From: Pegethrix bostrychoides GSE-TBD4-15B
GTDB taxonomy: Bacteria; Cyanobacteriota; Cyanobacteriia; Elainellales; Elainellaceae
Assembly (NCBI GenBank): GCA_019359155.1
Contig: JAHHHV010000078.1
Span: 1-64,000 of the forward strand
DNA length: 64,000 bases
Reading direction: 5' to 3'
The position numbers were made by a program, and so were the translations under genes. Below the pieces are notes generated by a model that was not told where the DNA came from, made no database searches, and saw nothing but the letters and a program-made list of their open reading frames with translations. Positions 24,317-33,551 of the stretch are shown here, piece by piece. Within the stretch, counting starts at the first letter, position 1. The number at the start of each line of letters is the position of its first letter.

Positions 24317-24877
24317 TCAAATCTGCTGCAAAACGGGAACTTGATCCAGATAGCCCAGCGACTTGAGGCAGTTCAGGACGTTTTGAGCGCTCTGCTCTAC
24401 TGTTTCCTGCTGAGTCTGACAGTTTACCTCTGGGTTATCGGGCGGCTCATAGGGATCGTCAATGCCAGTAAACTGCTTGATCTGCCCTGCTCTGGCGCGT
24501 TTGTACAGCCCTTTGACATCACGCTGCTCGCAGACTTCCAGCGGCGTACTGACATAGATCTCCACAAAATCCCCAATCTTTTGCCGCACCTGCTCTCTGA
24601 TTTCCCGGTAGGGCGAAATTGCTGAAACCAGGACAATGACACCGTTTCGGGTGAGCAGGTGAGCCACAAAGCCAATCCGACGAATATTCTCATCGCGATC
24701 TGCTTTGCTAAACCCCAAGCCTTTGGTCAGGTTTTCTCGCACCACGTCACCGTCCAAGACCTCAAGCTGATGCCCTTGCGCTCGCAAAGCCTGCTCAACA
24801 ACCTGACAGATGGTGGTTTTACCCGCACCGCTCAGCCCCGTGAACCAAACCGTTACGCCCCGTTGCCCCATATTCAA
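24317..24877 (-). CDS. cysC: Adenylylsulfate (APS) kinase
   Basis: A 186-residue APS kinase that phosphorylates adenosine 5'-phosphosulfate to PAPS, the donor for sulfate reduction and for sulfotransferases. P-loop GLSGAGKTT at the start, DGDVVRENLTKGLGFSKADR (about 42-61), ISPYREIREQVR, and the lid segment CEQRDVKGLYKRARAGQIKQ are all present. Complete length, no ATP-sulfurylase fusion. It leads the minus-strand polysaccharide cluster, 91 bp before the ABC exporter. That position suggests PAPS supply for glycan sulfation, but no sulfotransferase is visible here. Confidence 0.95.
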   Translation of the reverse strand: MNMGQRGVTVWFTGLSGAGKTTICQVVEQALRAQGHQLEVLDGDVVRENLTKGLGFSKADRDENIRRIGFVAHLLTRNGVIVLVSAISPYREIREQVRQKIGDFVEIYVSTPLEVCEQRDVKGLYKRARAGQIKQFTGIDDPYEPPDNPEVNCQTQQETVEQSAQNVLNCLKSLGYLDQVPVLQQI

Positions 24878-25131
24878 TCCAGCCTCCGAAATAGCTCAGC
24901 TCTGTAATCTTACTTTCAGCAGTATAGGCTTTGATGTGGCTGTGAGATCGCGGTCTGGGATCGCGATCTGGCTTCACGACCTGAATGAGCTGGGTTGGGG
25001 CAGGTGCTCATTGCTCTAGCTGTGCGTATTGTAATGTGATGTTTTTCCAGCCACTGCCAGTTCAGATCACACTTTACACAGTCTTTACAGTTTTCTCCGT
25101 AGAATCTCTCATGCCTCATCGCTGATGCGAG

Positions 25132-26316
25132 CTAATTAGACTGCGAGAGCCGCTGCACAGCCTCGCCGCCCAAAAGCTGGTGCGTTTCTTTAAGGAGCTG
25201 CGGAATTTTCGCCGCGTGAGGACTCTGCGCCAGAGCTGCGCTGAAGTCTAGCTGATCAATCTGCTCGGCTCTGGTGCCCGGAAACCAGTGGCCGCCGTTT
25301 CCCAGCAGGTTGTAGCGCATTTTGCCGTATTCCAACATGTCGTAGGCCAACGCTAGGTTGCGCAGCCAGAGAATCACGGGAATGTTGATGCGTCCGGGGG
25401 TCTGCTCCGGATCGGGTAAGCCCAGATGCCAGCTTCTCATCCAGTCTGCGCCTAGTCGCTCAATCGCGGCTTGCTCTAACCGATGCTGGATGGGCGGCAG
25501 GAGCTCCTCAGCGTGATCCAGCAGCTCTAGAGTTTTGAGATGTTCGGCAAAATCGCCTGGACGAGCCGCCCCCAAGCTCAGAGTGTGAACCTGGGGATGG
25601 CTGAGACAAAACAGATCGTTAAACAACATCGGGCTAAGCGGAGCGCAGAGATCGACGAGCCGCTGGGAAGGCTGATAGAGCAAGCCGCCTTTATTAGAAG
25701 GGCTAATAATAAACACGCCCATATCCTGCTGCGCTGCGGCCTCAATGGCTGGCCAGTTCAGCTGATTAATGTAGTACCAATGCAGATTCACATAGTCAAA
25801 TTGGCCGGTAACAATTGCCTGAATAATGATTGAGGTGGAACCATGGGTGGAGAAGCCTACATGCCTGACTTTACCAGCCGATTGCAGCTGACGCGCCACA
25901 GCCAAGCAGCCGTTATTGCCCAAGCTATAATTAAGCGTGTTGGTATTATTGATGCCATGTAGTCCTAGTAAATCTACATAGTCTAGCCCCAGGTTTTGCA
26001 GCGATTGCTCAAAGGTCTGGCGAAACTCCTCTGGGTCGGCAGTCGGCGAGACTTTGGTCTGGACAATCAGCTTCTGGCGCGGTAGCTTCGGCAAAATTTG
26101 CCCCAGCTGGAGTTCGGAGGTACCGTAGCCTCTGGCCGTTTCGATGTGAGTAATGCCCAAATCGACCGCCTGCCGAATCGTGGCCTCCAGGTTTGCCTGA
26201 TTCTCGGCTGGAATGTCACTCAGCGGCAAATCCTGCCAGCGATATTGGTAGCGCATACCGCCGCAGGAAAAAATCGGCATCATCAGCTCGGTTCGGCCAA
26301 ATCTTCGATATTGCAT
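25132..26316 (-). CDS. Aldo/keto reductase
   Basis: A protein of about 394 residues. The TIM-barrel aldo/keto reductase domain (residues 1-280) starts MQYRRFGRTELMMPIFSCGG. The catalytic set is recognisable: Asp in VDLGITHIETARGYGTSE with Tyr, Lys in IVQTKVSP, and His in LGLHGIN. NADPH is the expected cofactor. The last 110 residues form a helical extension common in cyanobacterial members (NGGHWFPGT). No ferredoxin-type 4Fe-4S motif is present. The frame is open to 26406, but the ATG at 26316 gives the family's usual N-terminus. Substrate unknown. Confidence 0.88.
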   Translation of the reverse strand: MQYRRFGRTELMMPIFSCGGMRYQYRWQDLPLSDIPAENQANLEATIRQAVDLGITHIETARGYGTSELQLGQILPKLPRQKLIVQTKVSPTADPEEFRQTFEQSLQNLGLDYVDLLGLHGINNTNTLNYSLGNNGCLAVARQLQSAGKVRHVGFSTHGSTSIIIQAIVTGQFDYVNLHWYYINQLNWPAIEAAAQQDMGVFIISPSNKGGLLYQPSQRLVDLCAPLSPMLFNDLFCLSHPQVHTLSLGAARPGDFAEHLKTLELLDHAEELLPPIQHRLEQAAIERLGADWMRSWHLGLPDPEQTPGRINIPVILWLRNLALAYDMLEYGKMRYNLLGNGGHWFPGTRAEQIDQLDFSAALAQSPHAAKIPQLLKETHQLLGGEAVQRLSQSN

Positions 26317-26580
26317 GGTTGACAAGATTGCAGGGTTGACAAGCAGCGGGGTTTTGATTGAGTCAGGGTAAATTAAGCCGGGATGAAGTTGAGCCAAGAT
26401 AATCAACCGCCAGAACTAGATTCTCCAGCTACCGTCAGCTCTAAAAACCGTTAATCTGGTTAATCTATAGCTGAGCTGTAACCCTAGTCTGAGATCATCT
26501 GCCAGCTAGTGCAGAAACAGCTGAGTACCCGCTCAGCACTGGCTCTTTGAGCCTCATTCAATCTATTGTAGTTGCGCGTT

Positions 26581-27618
26581 ATGGACATTTCTGAATTGGA
26601 TAACTTAGAAGACTCAGTCCAAGATTTGCTGTCGCTCGCCAAGCTCGAACTCGAAGAAAAGCGGCTGCAAGCCCAGCGAGAAAGTCAAATTCAGCAGGAG
26701 GTCACCAAAATTCGGCAACGCTTAGATCCCCTACTCAGCGACGTAGAGGCCATGCTGCAAACATTAGCCGCCGAAAATTGCCAAAGTCCAACTCAGCAAA
26801 AATTAGCCGAAACAGCTGCCGACCTGCGCCAGCGCATCGAAGAAGCGCCTATCCTCGCCGCTCAGTCCATCGATCGTCAAATGGTGCTGAACGAAGAGCG
26901 GCTGCTAGATGCACGCTTAGCCGAACAGACCGACCGCTGGCGACAGGCGCTCAAAACCGACCTGCTGGAGATGGTGGCCGAGCAGACCGATTTTTTTAGC
27001 GCTACCGACGCGGCGGTGGCGATTCGCGGCCATCTGCCAGATCTGAAAGCCATTGGCGCATTAGAAGTCGTGGTAGAAGCGCTGATTGATCAGATCAACG
27101 CGCATAGCGAAGAAGGCCCGGTGGCGCGGCTGCGCGGCAGTCATGAGCAGACGTTGGGCTATATCTACAGCAAGGCGATGGAGAACCGCAATAAGGTCGA
27201 CCATGCGCCCAATGTCCAGCCTCGCACCCGCCACCGCATCGGCGAGAAACGCCCCAATCCCTACAGTCAGCTTCAGGGAAAAGTCGTGATCTTTGGCGGA
27301 CATGATCGGCTGGAAACAGCCGTCCGCAATCGGCTGCGTGACGCCAACGTGACACTGGTCTGGTGTACAGCGCAGGCGGGCCCGCAAATTGCTGAGCAGG
27401 CCGAAGCCCATATCGCTAATGCCGACCTGACGCTGGTGCTGACGGGCTACACCAGCCACAAGCTGACCGACAAGGCGATGCAGGCGGCGCAGCGGCTAGG
27501 CAAATCCGTCGAGCTGATCAACACGACGGGCGTGGTGCGGGTGCTGGAGGCTTTGGAATATGGCCTGAAGTCGCAGCAGTTGGCTCGTCACCTCAACAAC
27601 TTCTCGAAGCCAGCCTGA
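26581..27618 (+). CDS. DUF2325 domain protein
   Basis: A protein of about 345 residues. The N-terminal two thirds are charged and helical (coiled-coil-like, EEKRLQAQRESQIQQEVTK); the C-terminal 100 residues are a Rossmann-like DUF2325 domain (GKVVIFGGHDRLETAVRNRL ... ADLTLVLTGYTSHKLTD ... ELINTTGVVRVLEAL). The domain resembles a nucleotide-binding or receiver fold and occurs widely in cyanobacteria without an assigned role. ATG 26581 is preferred to a TTG three codons earlier. Convergent with rpiA, only 4 bp between stops. Confidence 0.82.
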   Translation: MDISELDNLEDSVQDLLSLAKLELEEKRLQAQRESQIQQEVTKIRQRLDPLLSDVEAMLQTLAAENCQSPTQQKLAETAADLRQRIEEAPILAAQSIDRQMVLNEERLLDARLAEQTDRWRQALKTDLLEMVAEQTDFFSATDAAVAIRGHLPDLKAIGALEVVVEALIDQINAHSEEGPVARLRGSHEQTLGYIYSKAMENRNKVDHAPNVQPRTRHRIGEKRPNPYSQLQGKVVIFGGHDRLETAVRNRLRDANVTLVWCTAQAGPQIAEQAEAHIANADLTLVLTGYTSHKLTDKAMQAAQRLGKSVELINTTGVVRVLEALEYGLKSQQLARHLNNFSKPA

Positions 27619-27622
27619 TGCG

Positions 27623-28333
27623 CTAGATTTCCCGGACGCTGGGCTGACCATCTTTAACTTCGCCCACCAAAATCAGGTCGGCCAAGCCCACAAACAAGCC
27701 GTTGTCCAGTACGCCGGGAATATTGTTGAGCGTTTTCTCCAGCTCGGCAGGGCTGTCGATGGCCGTAAACTTGACATCAATAATCATGTTGCCTTGATCG
27801 GTAATCACCGGGCCGTCTTTTTTGACCGCCATCCGCAGCGCCGGCTGACCGCCCAACTTTTCGACGGCGCGGGTGACGGGCGCAATCGCCAGCGGCAGTA
27901 CCTCTAGCGGCAGCGGAAAGGTGCTGCCCAACCGATCGACCAGCTTGCTGCTGTCCACGACCACAATAAATAGATCGGCCAGACTGTCCACCAGCTTTTC
28001 GCGGGTATGGGCTGCGCCACCGCCTTTGATCAGATTTTTTTGCGGGTCAACTTCATCGGCTCCGTCAATCGCAATGTCGATCTTTTCAATCTCGTCCAGC
28101 GTCGTTAAGGGAATCCCATATTGCTTGGCCAGCACCGAAGCCTGAAACGAAGTGGGCACGCCTTTGATATCTTTTAGCTCGCCTGAGCTGAGCCGCTCAC
28201 CCAAAAACTGAATGGCAAACGCAGTCGTAGAGCCAGTTCCGAGTCCAACTACCGTGCCGGACTGGACGCGGCTGGCTGCGGCACGCCCTACCTCTTGTTT
28301 CATTACCTTAACGGGATCGAGTCCTGCTGTCAT
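27623..28333 (-). CDS. rpiA: Ribose-5-phosphate isomerase A
   Basis: A 236-residue RpiA that interconverts ribose 5-phosphate and ribulose 5-phosphate in the Calvin and pentose-phosphate cycles. Motifs are [16 protein letters not shown] (phosphate loop), [13 protein letters not shown] with the catalytic Asp pair, and [13 protein letters not shown] with the catalytic Lys and Glu region. The frame extends to 28420, but ATG 28333 has AGGAG 9 nt upstream and fits the family length, so the longer form is rejected. Confidence 0.96.
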   Translation of the reverse strand: MTAGLDPVKVMKQEVGRAAASRVQSGTVVGLGTGSTTAFAIQFLGERLSSGELKDIKGVPTSFQASVLAKQYGIPLTTLDEIEKIDIAIDGADEVDPQKNLIKGGGAAHTREKLVDSLADLFIVVVDSSKLVDRLGSTFPLPLEVLPLAIAPVTRAVEKLGGQPALRMAVKKDGPVITDQGNMIIDVKFTAIDSPAELEKTLNNIPGVLDNGLFVGLADLILVGEVKDGQPSVREI

Positions 28334-28556
28334 GTCTAGCTCTCCTATGAGTTGATTTGCATCGATTACGGCTTCATCAGCATGACTCAAAAAGTACCTT
28401 TGCTCAATTGTTGAAGACACTGCTAGCTAAAACAAGCCGCCAGCTTACCTATAGCCCAATCTATGATCTTTCTGCGAAGTCGAGCTAGATTGTCTGAATT
28501 CTGCTGAGACTTTGCGTATTAAGGAACATCACGTAGGGTGATCGCTAAATTTGCAC

Positions 28557-30647
28557 ATGATTGAGCTAGACTCGGCTACCGAAACCTTATCCGTTATACC
28601 CGCTCAGGATCCCACAACAGCCACAACGACAGCCACAACGACGGCCACAACGACAATCGCGCAGCAGCTTGGCCAGACGCACTGGCGCGAGAAGGGCGAG
28701 CTGCTGCTGAAGGCCGAATCCTGGCAGTCGGCACTCGATTGCTTTGGGCAAGCGCTGCAATTTCAGCCGCAGGATCGAGCCAGCTGGCAGAGCTACTGTC
28801 TGGCTCTGGATCGGCTAGAGCGTTACCCAGAGGTGATTGCCGCCTACGATCAGGCGCTGAAGTTTTATCCCCAAGATGCCGTCTTTTGGTACAACCGAGG
28901 CGTCGTGCAGCGCCGGATGCAGCGCCTCTCAGAGGCCATTGAGAGCTACAGCCGCGCTGTTCAGATCCGCCCCAATCTGTCTCAAGCCTGGTATAACCGA
29001 GGCTGTGCGCGGGCTGAACTGCGGCAATATGCTGAGGCGATTACCGACTACGACCGGGCGCTGGCGCTTCAGCCCGATAAGCTCACCGCCTGGTATGACC
29101 GGGGCTACGCCTTAGCCGCGCTGGAGCGATATGCCGAAGCCGTTGCCAGCTATGATCGGGCGCTGGTCAATCCGCAGAATGCCGCCGCCTGGAACAACCG
29201 AGGCGTGGCGCTAACCCAGCTTCAGCAATATGCTGAAGCGGTTGCCAGCTATGACCGCGCCATTGCGCTCGACCCGCAGCTTGGGGCAGCCTTCACCAAT
29301 CGCGCCCGCGCCCTGTTTGAGCTAGAGCGCTATCCTGCCGCCCTCAGCGATCTGGATCAGGCGATCAGCTACCAGCCCAACCGCTGGGAGAACTGGCATC
29401 AGCGCGGCAAGGTGCTCTACCAGCTGGAGCGTTATGAAAGTGCCGTTGCCAGCTACGACCGCGCCATTCAGCTCGACTCCGCCCAGCCGCACTGGCTAGA
29501 TCGGGCGGCGGCGCTGGTGCAGCTAGAGCTGTGGGAAGCCGCGCTAGAGAGCTATGTTCAGGCTTTGAGGCAGCCTGAGCTAGCCCTGACAACCCTGGCA
29601 GGCTTGGAGCAAATCATTCAGGTGCAGCCCCAGAGGTCAGCAGCTTGGTACTGGCGCGGCATTGCCTGCCTCCAGCTCCAGCAGTTTCAGACCGCCGCCG
29701 TCAGCTTTGCCCGCAGCTTAGCCCTTCAGCCTAATCACGCCGACGCTTGGCTGCATCGCGGCATTGCCTTAGAGCAGCTGCATCAGTGGCCATCAGCAGC
29801 AGACTGCTTTATACGAGTCTTGCAGCTTCAGCCTGATCACGTTGAGGCTCAGTTTTATCAGGGCACACTGCTGTTGCAGATAGGGCAGCCCCAGGCCGCA
29901 GCCCAGATTTTGGATCAGGTGGTGCAGCGCTGTCCAGACCAGAGCATCGTCTGGGCAGCGCGCGGTCGGGCGATGCTGCACTTGCATCAGCAGCAGGCGG
30001 CACTTGCAGACTTTAACCGCGCCCTCGAACTGAATCCGCAGCAGGCGGAAATTTGGGCGGCTCAGGGCAGCCTACGCTTCCAGGCCGCTGATTATGGGGC
30101 AGCCATTCACAGTTTTGAGCAGGCGCTGCGGCTGGATCCACAGCTCTATGCAGCGCTGTTGTTGCGGGGTACGGCGCTGCTGCGAACTCAGCAATACCTG
30201 GCCGCCGTCCAGAGCTTTGATCAGGCGCTGAAGCTGCGGATTGACCAGCCGCAAGCCTGGAGCGACCGAGGCGATGCGCTGCTCCAGCTTCGGCGCTATG
30301 GGGAGGCCATCCAAAGCTATCACCAAGCGCTGACGCTCAACCTCCGGCAGCCGCAAATCTGGTATAACCAGGGCTTGGCGCTAGAGCGGCTCAACCGCAC
30401 CGAAGCGGCGCTCAAAAGCTATGATCAGGCGCTAAAGCTTCAGCATAATCTCCCCCAGGTTTGGCGCAACCGAGGCCGAGTTTTGGCTCAGCTGAAGCAA
30501 TACTCAGCCGCGCTACTCAGCTTCAACCGTGCCCTCAAGCTCCAGTCGGATGACTACCTGTGCTGGCAAGAGCGCAGCGCCTTACTCTTGCAGCTCGGTC
30601 AGCTCGATGCCTCAATTGGCAGCTTGACGCAGGCGCTGCTGCATTAG
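28557..30647 (+). CDS. Large TPR protein (about 17 repeats)
   Basis: A 696-residue protein made almost entirely of 34-residue tetratricopeptide units (residues about 40-690) with the pattern AWYNRGxALxxLxRYxEAxxSYDRAL. A short N-terminal segment holds a 12-bp tandem repeat encoding TATTTATTTATTT. No signal peptide or catalytic domain, so a cytosolic scaffold is likely. The frame starts at TTG 28551; ATG 28557 is two codons in and more likely. Convergent with prs, 8 bp apart. The partner is unknown. Confidence 0.88.
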   Translation: MIELDSATETLSVIPAQDPTTATTTATTTATTTIAQQLGQTHWREKGELLLKAESWQSALDCFGQALQFQPQDRASWQSYCLALDRLERYPEVIAAYDQALKFYPQDAVFWYNRGVVQRRMQRLSEAIESYSRAVQIRPNLSQAWYNRGCARAELRQYAEAITDYDRALALQPDKLTAWYDRGYALAALERYAEAVASYDRALVNPQNAAAWNNRGVALTQLQQYAEAVASYDRAIALDPQLGAAFTNRARALFELERYPAALSDLDQAISYQPNRWENWHQRGKVLYQLERYESAVASYDRAIQLDSAQPHWLDRAAALVQLELWEAALESYVQALRQPELALTTLAGLEQIIQVQPQRSAAWYWRGIACLQLQQFQTAAVSFARSLALQPNHADAWLHRGIALEQLHQWPSAADCFIRVLQLQPDHVEAQFYQGTLLLQIGQPQAAAQILDQVVQRCPDQSIVWAARGRAMLHLHQQQAALADFNRALELNPQQAEIWAAQGSLRFQAADYGAAIHSFEQALRLDPQLYAALLLRGTALLRTQQYLAAVQSFDQALKLRIDQPQAWSDRGDALLQLRRYGEAIQSYHQALTLNLRQPQIWYNQGLALERLNRTEAALKSYDQALKLQHNLPQVWRNRGRVLAQLKQYSAALLSFNRALKLQSDDYLCWQERSALLLQLGQLDASIGSLTQALLH

Positions 30648-30655
30648 CAAAATAT

Positions 30656-31648
30656 CTAGCGAAACATGCTGCTGACGGAGCTATCTTCGTGAATCCGCCA
30701 GATGGTCTCGCCCAGCAGGTTAGCGACAGTAAGCACCGTCAGCTGCCGGAACTGCCGATCTTCGTCCATGGGCAGCGTATTGGTGACAATCACCTCTTCA
30801 AATAGCCCTGCTGAAAGCCGCTCGATGGCGGGAGGTGAAAATACAGCGTGGGTCGCGCAGGCGTAGACTTGGCGGGCTCCTTCTTTGCGAAGCAGCCTTG
30901 CCCCTTCACAAATCGTGCCAGCTGTATCGATCATGTCATCAACTAAAACAGCCGTTTTGCCCGCCACGTCACCAATTAGGTTCATCACCTCAGCTACGTT
31001 ATGCGCCTGCCGACGCTTGTCAATAATCGCCAGCGGCGCGTCGTTTAGCTTTTTGGCAAAGGCTCTGGCGCGCGCCACACCACCTACGTCAGGCGAGACA
31101 ACCACGATATCGCTGAGATTTTTGCTCAGTAGATAGTCTAGCAGCACGGGCGAGCCGTAAACATGATCAAACGGGATATCAAAATAACCCTGAATTTGGG
31201 CTGAGTGCAGATCCATCGCCAGAATCCGGTCAGCCCCCGCCTCGGTGATTAAATTGGCGACCAGCTTAGCCGTAATTGACTCGCGTCCGGCGGTTTTGCG
31301 GTCGGCTCTAGCATAGCCGTAGTAGGGCAGCACGGCAGTGATCTGCCGGGCTGAGGCGCGGCGGCAGGCGTCAATCATGATCAGCAACTCCATCAAGTGA
31401 TCGTTCACTGGACAGCAGGTGGGCTGCGTTAGATAGACATCGCAGCCGCGAATTGACTCCTGAATCTGGATGTAAATCTCGCCGTCTGCAAATCGCTTGC
31501 GTACCATCGGCCCCAAATCCATGCCCAGATAGCGTGCTACCTCTTGAGCCAAAGGTATGTTCGCGGAGCCGGAAAACAGCCGAAGGCGGCTATTGTCTTC
31601 AAATGATCGGAGCGAGAAAGCAGCGGGCAGAGTGACAGAACTGGTCAC
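30656..31648 (-). CDS. prs: Ribose-phosphate pyrophosphokinase
   Basis: A 330-residue class I PRPP synthase that makes phosphoribosyl pyrophosphate from ribose 5-phosphate and ATP for nucleotide, His, Trp and NAD synthesis. Motifs are LRLFSGSANIPLAQEVARYL, GCDVYLTQPTC, LPYYGYARADRK, the metal/ATP-binding MDLHSAQIQGYFD, and the PRPP loop AVLVDDMIDTAGTI. Length and order are typical. Followed on the other strand by the TPR gene. Its substrate is also the product of rpiA 2.3 kb away, which may be coincidence. Confidence 0.97.
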   Translation of the reverse strand: MTSSVTLPAAFSLRSFEDNSRLRLFSGSANIPLAQEVARYLGMDLGPMVRKRFADGEIYIQIQESIRGCDVYLTQPTCCPVNDHLMELLIMIDACRRASARQITAVLPYYGYARADRKTAGRESITAKLVANLITEAGADRILAMDLHSAQIQGYFDIPFDHVYGSPVLLDYLLSKNLSDIVVVSPDVGGVARARAFAKKLNDAPLAIIDKRRQAHNVAEVMNLIGDVAGKTAVLVDDMIDTAGTICEGARLLRKEGARQVYACATHAVFSPPAIERLSAGLFEEVIVTNTLPMDEDRQFRQLTVLTVANLLGETIWRIHEDSSVSSMFR

Positions 31649-31984
31649 GGCAAGTCCTCGACGCGACGATGTACCAAGCCTAGCAAGATAAAACAGATCA
31701 ACAAGTACATACCTTCAAAGAGGGCATATCTTCAAAGAATTCTCAACTGAATTATTTAAAATATCACGGTTCAGAGCGGGACACTGAGTAGCCAGCTACG
31801 CGATTTTGATCTTGCGATCTTAAAGTTCCCATTCCAGACAAGACGAGATAATTGTAGCTAATAAATACTGGAGACACCCAGTTTGAGGTGAAATTTGCGG
31901 TCAACAAAAACTACTGCCCCTGCCACAGGCCAAAACGGAGCTGTAGCAAGAGCAGGTAGAGAGTTTCAATAAAGCTAGACGAGC
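31649..31984. other. Non-coding spacer between psb30 and prs
   Basis: A 336-bp interval with no gene. It must hold the prs promoter and the psb30 3' end (both minus strand). Two CTTCAAAGA copies (about 31712 and 31731) are the only repeat I see. Confidence 0.5.
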
Positions 31985-32116
31985 CTACAGATCGCCACCC
32001 CGAAAAGCCAGCACAAAAATCACGGCTGGTCCTGCAATCACAATCAGTGCCAGCATCGTCAGCTGAGCGATTGTCTCAAAATTAATCCCACCCAACAATC
32101 CAGACAAAAAATCCAT
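31985..32116 (-). CDS. psb30: Photosystem II protein Psb30 (Ycf12)
   Basis: A 43-residue single-span protein. The segment [20 protein letters not shown] followed by [11 protein letters not shown] matches the Psb30/Ycf12 pattern (AQLTMLxxIxxAGPxVIFxLAxRxGxL). Psb30 sits at the edge of photosystem II near cytochrome b559 and stabilises the complex. GGAGG lies 5 nt before the ATG. Monocistronic on the minus strand. It is short enough to be missed by automatic gene callers. Confidence 0.93.
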   Translation of the reverse strand: MDFLSGLLGGINFETIAQLTMLALIVIAGPAVIFVLAFRGGDL

Positions 32117-32335
32117 ATCGCCTCCCAAACAAGCCCGCGAGTTTTAAACGTGTTTAACGTGATTCGGTAGTCTGATTGACTAATCCGCCCTTATTTTACC
32201 TGCTTAAGGCTGGAATCTCCGCACAAAGTTACAGTCTGTTTCAGTATTTGCGAAAGCTCGCTAAAGTAGACTTGGCAAGGCTCTCCATCTGCGCTCGTCC
32301 ATCAAGTCCTCAGACCTTCACAAGGAGCCGTCCGC

Positions 32336-32686
32336 ATGGCAAACTGGCATTGCGTAAAACACTGTGGCGCTTGCTGCCACCTCGATCCGAGCGATCGCCC
32401 CGACCTAGATCAGTATCTCTCGCCGCCTGAGCTAGCGCTCTATCTGAGTCTGGTGGGCGAAGATGGCTGGTGCGTTAACTATGATGCGCTGAACCGCGAA
32501 TGCCGCGTCTATGCCGAGCGCCCGCGCTTTTGCCGGGTCGAAGCTGATGTATTTCAAGATCTCTATGGAATTGAACCAGACGAACTCAATGAGTTTGCAA
32601 TTGACTGCTGCCGAGAGCAAATTGAAGGCGTTTATGGCGATCGCAGCCTGGAAATGCTGAAGTTTGATCAGGCGGTTGGCATCTAG
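32336..32686 (+). CDS. YkgJ-family cysteine-cluster protein
   Basis: A 116-residue protein of the YkgJ/CxxCxxCC zinc- or iron-cluster family. The N-terminal CVKHCGACC supplies four cysteines; Cys in GWCVNY, CRVYAERPRFC and the late CC complete an eight-Cys pattern typical of the family. The metal and function are not established. It is 88 bp upstream of the UPF0016 gene pair, same strand, and may share a transcript. Confidence 0.88.
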   Translation: MANWHCVKHCGACCHLDPSDRPDLDQYLSPPELALYLSLVGEDGWCVNYDALNRECRVYAERPRFCRVEADVFQDLYGIEPDELNEFAIDCCREQIEGVYGDRSLEMLKFDQAVGI

Positions 32687-32774
32687 TTTGAGATTGGGGG
32701 TTGCGCTTGGGGGGCTATATCAGGATAAAATGAAAGAAATATGAAAGCAGCCTTTCCCACGGAACCGATCGCCG

Positions 32775-33203
32775 ATGTCGCTTCAGTCCGCTTCGCAATC
32801 ATCTAGCAGCAGCGTTTTGCAAATCGCATCGACTGAAGACGAGTCGGAGTTGGGGGCGTCGGCCTCTCAGTCGGCCTCTCAGCTGTCATCTGAACCATTA
32901 CCTGCTGTCAGCCCTCTTGGCGGCACTAATTTAAAAGTATTTCTCTCCACGTTTTTGACCATTTTTCTCGCTGAGCTGGGCGACAAAACTCAGCTGACCA
33001 CGCTGCTGCTAGCTGCCAAATCGCACGCACCCTGGATTGTGTTTGCTGGCGCAGGTACAGCGCTCGTCATAACTAGCCTGCTTGGGGTCTGGCTGGGCTG
33101 CTGGCTGGCGCGGCGCATCTCGGCTAAAACGCTGGAAACGGCGGCAGGAGTTCTACTATTGCTGATCTCAGCTCAGCTGTTTTGGGAAGTGTTTCATCTT
33201 TAG
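32775..33203 (+). CDS. UPF0016 half-protein, putative manganese exchanger subunit 1
   Basis: A 142-residue member of the UPF0016/GDT1 family, Mn2+/Ca2+ cation exchangers. It holds a single copy of the hallmark ELGDKTQL motif (about residue 70) and three predicted transmembrane helices (about 53-140), after a Ser/Gln-rich N-terminal stretch of 50 residues containing a QSASQ repeat. Full-length family members have two such halves. The next gene encodes the second half with ELGDKSQL, so the two probably form a heteromer, as described for the split Hmx1/Hmx2 exchangers of Synechocystis. Location: thylakoid or plasma membrane. Confidence 0.88.
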   Translation: MSLQSASQSSSSSVLQIASTEDESELGASASQSASQLSSEPLPAVSPLGGTNLKVFLSTFLTIFLAELGDKTQLTTLLLAAKSHAPWIVFAGAGTALVITSLLGVWLGCWLARRISAKTLETAAGVLLLLISAQLFWEVFHL

Positions 33204-33220
33204 GGATTTGGGCTCAGCAT

Positions 33221-33538
33221 ATGGATTGGCATCTGTTGGGAGTCAGCTTTGTGATGGTGTTTGTTTCAGAGTTGGGCGATAAAAGTCAGCTGGCCGCAAT
33301 TGCGCTCAGCGGCAGCTCGAAGTCGCTGAAGGCAATTTTTTTGGGCACATCAGCTGCACTATTGCTGGCCAGCTTTTTGGGCGTTCTGCTAGGAGAAGGG
33401 ATTTCGCAGCTCTTGCCGATGGCTTGGGTCAAGGGAATTGCGGCCACCGGCTTTGCAATCATGGGGCTAAAGCTGCTGCTCTCTCAGTTTGAGCTAGCAG
33501 CAATCTGCGACCCAGAAACGCCTGCTGAATCCCCTTAA
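33221..33538 (+). CDS. UPF0016 half-protein, putative manganese exchanger subunit 2
   Basis: A protein of about 105 residues with the second UPF0016 half: VSELGDKSQL near residue 18 and three predicted helices. ATG 33221 (MDWHLLGVSF) is chosen over TTG 33182, which would overlap the first gene by 22 bp; with ATG the spacer is 17 bp and AGGGA lies before it. The pair replaces the usual single two-domain gene. The two EGDK-motif loops must face each other to form the cation site, so neither half should work alone. Confidence 0.87.
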   Translation: MDWHLLGVSFVMVFVSELGDKSQLAAIALSGSSKSLKAIFLGTSAALLLASFLGVLLGEGISQLLPMAWVKGIAATGFAIMGLKLLLSQFELAAICDPETPAESP

Positions 33539-33551
33539 AACTAAAACTTGC

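Noticed and set aside
32687-32774. Possible manganese (yybP-ykoY) riboswitch before the UPF0016 pair
   Set aside because: The 88-bp spacer lacks the conserved loops and is too short for the riboswitch plus a terminator.
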